Below are positions 60,446-64,000 of a DNA stretch of 64,000 bases, in pieces (positions within the stretch are counted from its first letter, which is position 1; every line of letters starts with the position of its first letter). Source of the DNA: Thermosphaera aggregans (GTDB lineage: Archaea; Thermoproteota; Thermoprotei_A; Sulfolobales; Desulfurococcaceae); contig NZ_CP063144.1 in NCBI RefSeq assembly GCF_014962245.1, forward strand, positions 1,106,582 to 1,170,581. Reading direction: 5' to 3'. The notes under the pieces were generated by a model. It was not told where the DNA came from. It searched no databases and was given only the letters and a program-made list of their open reading frames with translations. The translations under genes and the position numbers were made by a program.

Positions 60446-60721
60446 TTACAAGGAGACTTTTTCAGGCGCAACCTGTCCATAGTTAACGCTTATGTATTGG
60501 ATGTGGCTTCCACGAATTATCAGCTTCCCATACCTGGCAACCGGTTTCCCATCCTTCGAGTACTCTGTGCAGTTGCTCATGACCACGTTCATAGTGTTGT
60601 CTATTAGATCCAAATTCCCAACGTACTCGTACCCGCCCTTTATCTTTACGAGAACGATCTGCCCCTCAGAGCTCTTCAAAATTTTGAAAGGGCTTTGCGG
60701 CCTAGCTAGTCTGGCAGCCAT
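60446..60721 (-). CDS. Sm-like archaeal protein (LSm)
   Basis: A 91-residue Sm protein. Sm1 is GQIVLVKIKGGYEYVGNL-DLIDNTMNVV and Sm2 is KLIIRGSHIQYISV. These rings bind U-rich RNA and take part in tRNA and sRNA metabolism. ATG 60721 is preferred over GTG 60730 because AAGGTG lies at the right distance. N-terminal AARLARPQ is a short basic extension. Confidence 0.9.
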   Translation of the reverse strand: MAARLARPQSPFKILKSSEGQIVLVKIKGGYEYVGNLDLIDNTMNVVMSNCTEYSKDGKPVARYGKLIIRGSHIQYISVNYGQVAPEKVSL

Positions 60722-60766
60722 GTTAAACACCTTCTCTTAAACTCTCTTAACCACTATTCGAACTAT

Positions 60767-61297
60767 TTAAAGATATCTTTTCCGGAAAACGTAAACCTCA
60801 TCAATCAATACCCCCACATGCTCGAAGCGGTTGTCAAATACTTTTGGAGGTAGAGAAGCAGTTTTAGAGTGCTTAGTGATTATGACACTGTTTCTTGCAA
60901 CCCTTTCTAGCTCGGCAACAGCTTCTAAGGGGTTTTCAAGATTATCCCAAACCGTTATCATAATCGCATCGTCCACAGAACCGTCCTTAAGGGGGAGGTT
61001 TTCAGCGAATGATACGATGAAAATTACACGGGGATCCCTAGGGTTCTTCGAGGCTGCTCTACGGATCATTCCCTCGCTCGCATCAATACATAGGTACCTC
61101 AACGGTGTTTGTTTAAAAGCTTTTTTCAAGAACTCGTAAAGTAGTCCGGTACCGCACCCGATATCCGCTACATCACGACCGAGCCTCACACTTAGTTTGC
61201 TGAAAATGAAGTCATACTTCAAGAACTGCTCCTCACCGTATAATTCATCGTAGGAGTTGCTTGTTATGTCGTACTTGCTGACCACGCTGGGCTCCAA
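60767..61297 (-). CDS. SAM-dependent methyltransferase (Methyltransf_11-like)
   Basis: A 176-residue class I methyltransferase. Motif I ADIGCGTGLLYEFLKKA near residue 39, acidic IDASEGMIRRA, and motif IV region SFAENLPLKDGSVDDAIM are the small-molecule/ubiquinone-type pattern. The substrate is unknown. The start is TTG 61297, directly after the NucS stop codon, with GGGAGGAAGG as ribosome site. Confidence 0.78.
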   Translation of the reverse strand: MEPSVVSKYDITSNSYDELYGEEQFLKYDFIFSKLSVRLGRDVADIGCGTGLLYEFLKKAFKQTPLRYLCIDASEGMIRRAASKNPRDPRVIFIVSFAENLPLKDGSVDDAIMITVWDNLENPLEAVAELERVARNSVIITKHSKTASLPPKVFDNRFEHVGVLIDEVYVFRKRYL

Positions 61298-61299
61298 GG

Positions 61300-62097
61300 C
61301 TAACCCTTCCTCCCATCATTCATGTATTCGAGAAGGGTGGAGTCGGGTTTTTTCCTGCCTGATTGGCTCAACATTCTTAATTTCTTTAAATCAATCTCCT
61401 TAAACTCCAGCTTCAGTTTCGCGAGTAGCTCCAATGCTCCAGGGGTAAATGATGGTGCGAGCAAGATCCCCCTTACATTGCTGTTTACCCCGCTCTTATA
61501 ATTCTCCACATAGTTGTATAATTGGAAAACCGCGTCGCGATCCCCCATCACTCTTTTAATCTCTACAAGGACATGGTTGTTATTCGAATCCAATCCAAAA
61601 ATATCCACAGCTCCCTGCCCTATCCGCTTCTCCTTCTCCAATGGTTTAAACCCCGGTTCCAGCAGGTCAGGATTGTCGAATATTATATCCCTTATCTCCG
61701 ACTCGCTCAGATACATTACGAACTCTGCAGCATCATGGAAGACTCCTTCAATGATTAGAAAAATCCTGGTGAAAAGTATCCTGAGATATTCGCGAGGACG
61801 GTTTCTAACCGCCATTAAGGATAATCCTTCACCACTTCTCAGCCATACTTCAATGGTCGTCGTTGATGGCTGCCAGTTAACAGGAGAATACCCCTTAGGC
61901 CTATGCACGAGTACAGCCCCGTCTTGTTTTACAATTACCATCCTTTCTCCCAATCCAAGCTTAGACGCGCTTCTCCCCTCGTAGTCGATATAGCATTCGC
62001 CGATAACGATGAGTAAGTGATTTCTAGCCAAACCCTCCTTAATCGTTCTCAAAGCCGATTCCAGGTCAGGATTTTCCAAAACCTTGGCGACAGCCAT
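61300..62097 (-). CDS. nucS: endonuclease NucS (EndoMS)
   Basis: A 265-residue RecB-fold nuclease that cuts mismatched or branched DNA and cooperates with PCNA in archaea. N-terminal DNA-binding domain, then the catalytic core GQGAVDIFG (D165), VEIKR (E179, K181) and QLYNYVENY. The C-terminal DSTLLEYMND is a degenerate PIP-like peptide. It replaces MutSL-type repair in many archaea. It heads a two-gene unit with the methyltransferase. Confidence 0.9.
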   Translation of the reverse strand: MAVAKVLENPDLESALRTIKEGLARNHLLIVIGECYIDYEGRSASKLGLGERMVIVKQDGAVLVHRPKGYSPVNWQPSTTTIEVWLRSGEGLSLMAVRNRPREYLRILFTRIFLIIEGVFHDAAEFVMYLSESEIRDIIFDNPDLLEPGFKPLEKEKRIGQGAVDIFGLDSNNNHVLVEIKRVMGDRDAVFQLYNYVENYKSGVNSNVRGILLAPSFTPGALELLAKLKLEFKEIDLKKLRMLSQSGRKKPDSTLLEYMNDGRKG

Positions 62098-62192
62098 GCA
62101 TTATCACTAACGGGTTTATCGCAATCACTAAATATTAATCCTACATGTAAATATTTTACTCCGAGAACACCACGTTAGACAAGGGGGAGTTC

Positions 62193-62828
62193 TTGACGCC
62201 CTCCAAGCCATTGATAGTGATAGAGCACTTGGAAACCGGGGTCAGCCCCTGGTTACTGCTCGAGTATCGGCACTGCTCTAAAATCTATGGGAAAGACTTT
62301 CTACTCATCACGAACCTTCCTGCTAAGTATCATAGACTAATCGGAAAGTACGCTAACGTGTGCGAGAAAAGCGTTAAAACCTTGATCTCCGATGGCAAGT
62401 TGGAAAAGGATTCGACAATTATTCTCGACCCTAAAAGCCCTGTTAAACTGGATTTCAACGCTCTGAGCAACGCTAAGCACGTAATAGTTGGGGGTATACT
62501 AGGCGAACACCCGCCTAAAGGCCGAACGTACGAGTTGCTGACTAAGGAGTTGGAAGGTGTTAAATCGTTTAACATCGGGAATGGGCAGTTCAGCATTGAT
62601 GGAACCGTTTACTATGTTAGCTACCTTCTTAACCATAGGAGCGATGAAGGCTTATCGTTTATCGATGGTTTGACCATTGAATACTTCGAGCCTGTTTACC
62701 GTATCGTAAGCCTGCCATTTAGGTATCCTCTGGAGAATGGTGAACCGGTTATCGCGCCGGGGTTAAAATACTATTTACAGTACAGGAGGCTTCCCGAGGA
62801 AGTGTGGAGGGAAATTAATGATCCATAA
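62193..62828 (+). CDS. SPOUT-type RNA methyltransferase (DUF431/COG2428)
   Basis: A 211-residue protein of the archaeal DUF431 group, a SAM-dependent RNA methyltransferase by fold. IVIEHLE at the start, LLEYRHCSKIYG, and VIVGGILGEHPPKGRT in the knot region are characteristic, as is LPFRYPLENGEPVIAPGL. The target RNA is not known. The start is TTG 62193 behind AAGGGGGAG, and GTAAATATTTTAC at 62148-62160 is the probable promoter. Confidence 0.82.
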   Translation: MTPSKPLIVIEHLETGVSPWLLLEYRHCSKIYGKDFLLITNLPAKYHRLIGKYANVCEKSVKTLISDGKLEKDSTIILDPKSPVKLDFNALSNAKHVIVGGILGEHPPKGRTYELLTKELEGVKSFNIGNGQFSIDGTVYYVSYLLNHRSDEGLSFIDGLTIEYFEPVYRIVSLPFRYPLENGEPVIAPGLKYYLQYRRLPEEVWREINDP

Positions 62829-62836
62829 TTACTTCT

Positions 62837-63124
62837 TCACATGATTGAGTAGATCTCGTTCAACACGTATGACGTCAGAAGCCAGGATGCATAGTACGTT
62901 AACAATCCTCTGAGGTAAAGGTTGAAAGCCTTAGAAGGTTTGTAAAACCGGTAGGTTAAGAAGATCGTTACAGCGTATAGGATGGCTGCACCAGTCCAAG
63001 CAAACGTGTTCAAATCCTTTAGTGAAACAATTCTTAATAGTCCGAGAAGGTAAACCAGAAATCCGTAAGAAACCCCCGCGATAAGCCTAAGCAAAACAAT
63101 CTTATCCTCCGCGCTCAGCACCAT
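62837..63124 (-). CDS. small three-helix membrane protein
   Basis: A 95-residue protein with three hydrophobic segments (about 11-32, 37-58 and 66-92) and short polar loops containing YRFYKPSKAFN. No family recognised. It is convergent with the RNA methyltransferase after 8 bases and divergent from the NFACT gene. Confidence 0.6.
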   Translation of the reverse strand: MVLSAEDKIVLLRLIAGVSYGFLVYLLGLLRIVSLKDLNTFAWTGAAILYAVTIFLTYRFYKPSKAFNLYLRGLLTYYASWLLTSYVLNEIYSIM

Positions 63125-63195
63125 GATTCATCCTCTTCAACTTCAAGAGATTAATTAGAGGAGAAGATTTTATAATAAACTGCTGGTGCTCGATA

Positions 63196-64000
63196 GTGCT
63201 TAAAAAATCCATGGACATCTTAGACGTCTACGCCTGGATATCTACCAATAAAAACAAGCTACTGGAGTGCTTCGTGGATAACGCCTACTTCTCGAAAAAC
63301 AAGTGGATGTTGAAACTGAGAGGTAAAAACCTTGGAACACCCTATCTCACCATACAGCCCGGTGCAAGGATAAACCTGTCCCAGACAGAACCAGCGTTGA
63401 AAACCATTGATCATTTCACAAGATTCCTTAGAAGCAGGCTGAGGGATTCTAGGATTGTCGAGGTCTCCATGCCAAGGTGGGAGAGGATTATCGAGTTTGA
63501 GGTTGAGAAACATGGTGAGAAAACCAGGAATATTGTTGAACTTCTCCCGCGGGGACTATGGGTTGTTACTGATTCAGAGTACAGAATAAAATACGCGAGC
63601 AAGCTAGTCGAATACAGGGATAGGGAGATAAAACCCGGTCTCCCATACAAGCCACCCCCGTCTAAGGGAGTGCCCCCTAGTGATGATTCGCTTGCAACAT
63701 CACTACTTCAGGGCAAAGACCTTGTGAGAGCACTCGTGTTCAACTGGGGCCTGCCCGGACATATTGCTGAGGAGATAATCTACCGTGCAGGGTTATTTCC
63801 ACGGAAAAACGACAACCCTAAAACCTTGTCCTCAAGCGACATAGAAGCATTGATAAACAACTACAAGCTACTCACAGATGAAGCAGGAAGAGGGAAAGGA
63901 TACCTCGTACTGGAGAAGGAAAACCTCCAATTATTCACCGCCTACAACCCGTCATTGTTTAAAGAGGAATACGAGTTTGAAGTGAAAGAGCTGGACTCGA
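63196..64000 (+). CDS. NFACT-family protein (RqcH/Rqc2-like), 5' part
   Basis: Partial; it continues past the window with 268 complete codons visible. MLKKSMDILDVYAWIS begins the NFACT-N domain (KNKWMLKLRGKN, TPYLTIQPG, FTRFLRSRLRDSRI, RWERIIEFEVE), and GPLCH-type HhH segment follows (VFNWGLPGHIAEEIIYRAGL). Archaeal and bacterial relatives sense blocked large ribosomal subunits and tag nascent chains. GTG 63196 coincides with the start predicted from TTTATAATA at 63168-63176, so the message is probably leaderless; ATG 63211 is an alternative. Confidence 0.85.
   Translation, partial: MLKKSMDILDVYAWISTNKNKLLECFVDNAYFSKNKWMLKLRGKNLGTPYLTIQPGARINLSQTEPALKTIDHFTRFLRSRLRDSRIVEVSMPRWERIIEFEVEKHGEKTRNIVELLPRGLWVVTDSEYRIKYASKLVEYRDREIKPGLPYKPPPSKGVPPSDDSLATSLLQGKDLVRALVFNWGLPGHIAEEIIYRAGLFPRKNDNPKTLSSSDIEALINNYKLLTDEAGRGKGYLVLEKENLQLFTAYNPSLFKEEYEFEVKELDS

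Overview
The window looks like a continuous stretch of chromosome from a hyperthermophilic crenarchaeon (Thermoproteota), most like the Desulfurococcales. This rests on an archaeal TBP, an Sm-like protein, ATP-dependent DNA ligase, NucS, an NreA-type repair protein, DUF2070 and COG1750-type membrane proteins, TATA/BRE promoters placed for leaderless or short-leader mRNAs, frequent AGG/AGA/ATA codons, and archaeal C/D and H/ACA guide RNAs. The genus is inference; no rRNA is present.

Layout. 1-3.5 kb: small regulator/membrane genes, 6-phospho-3-hexuloisomerase, a probable H/ACA guide RNA just before a radical SAM gene, and a ZPR1 protein. 3.5-7.2 kb: adenine deaminase divergent from an MTA/SAH-deaminase-like amidohydrolase, then a 54-codon CC1-like gene. 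7.2-15.5 kb: SufS-like desulfurase, AsnRS/asparagine-synthetase-like protein, HD protein divergent from a PA14 protein, AEC permease, TrpB2, and a sodium:solute symporter with a 58-aa membrane partner. 15.6-21.5 kb: BMP-family nucleoside-type ABC operon plus a zinc alcohol dehydrogenase. 22.1-22.7 kb: a decayed IS607-type serine recombinase. 22.7-31.1 kb: second radical SAM gene, NreA, MFS transporter, cysteine synthase, and a three-subunit molybdenum hydroxylase whose FAD subunit lacks a canonical start codon. 31.2-36 kb: nucleotidyltransferase, then a metal ABC transporter around a 41-bp palindromic divergent promoter, with a NikR-like repressor and a methyltransferase closing the operon.

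36-43 kb: endonuclease III-like Fe-S protein, indolepyruvate:ferredoxin oxidoreductase (IorAB) divergent from a small winged-helix gene across a strong dyad, tRNA-Lys(CTT), a phosphoesterase, and a C/D-box sRNA with well-matched boxes. 43.5-64 kb: informational and membrane genes including HtpX, a palm/GGDEF-like protein, TBP, DUF2070, GPN GTPase, DNA ligase, a secreted Lon-like protease, family-4 UDG, GtrA, a metallophosphoesterase with an apparent CTG start, NadE, AMMECR1, Mut7-C RNase, two CBS proteins, LSm, methyltransferases, NucS, and the 5' part of an NFACT/RqcH gene that runs off the window.

Together the genes suggest a peptide-fermenting heterotroph (IorAB, amino-acid enzymes) that salvages purines and nucleosides and keeps a dense repair set (UDG, ligase, NucS, NreA, EndoIII-like). 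I saw no CRISPR array, prophage or defence island. The least expected items are the two guide RNAs apparently aimed at the peptidyl-transferase region, two palindromic divergent promoters, two genes with non-canonical start codons but correctly spaced Shine-Dalgarno sequences, and a palm-domain protein of unknown activity.
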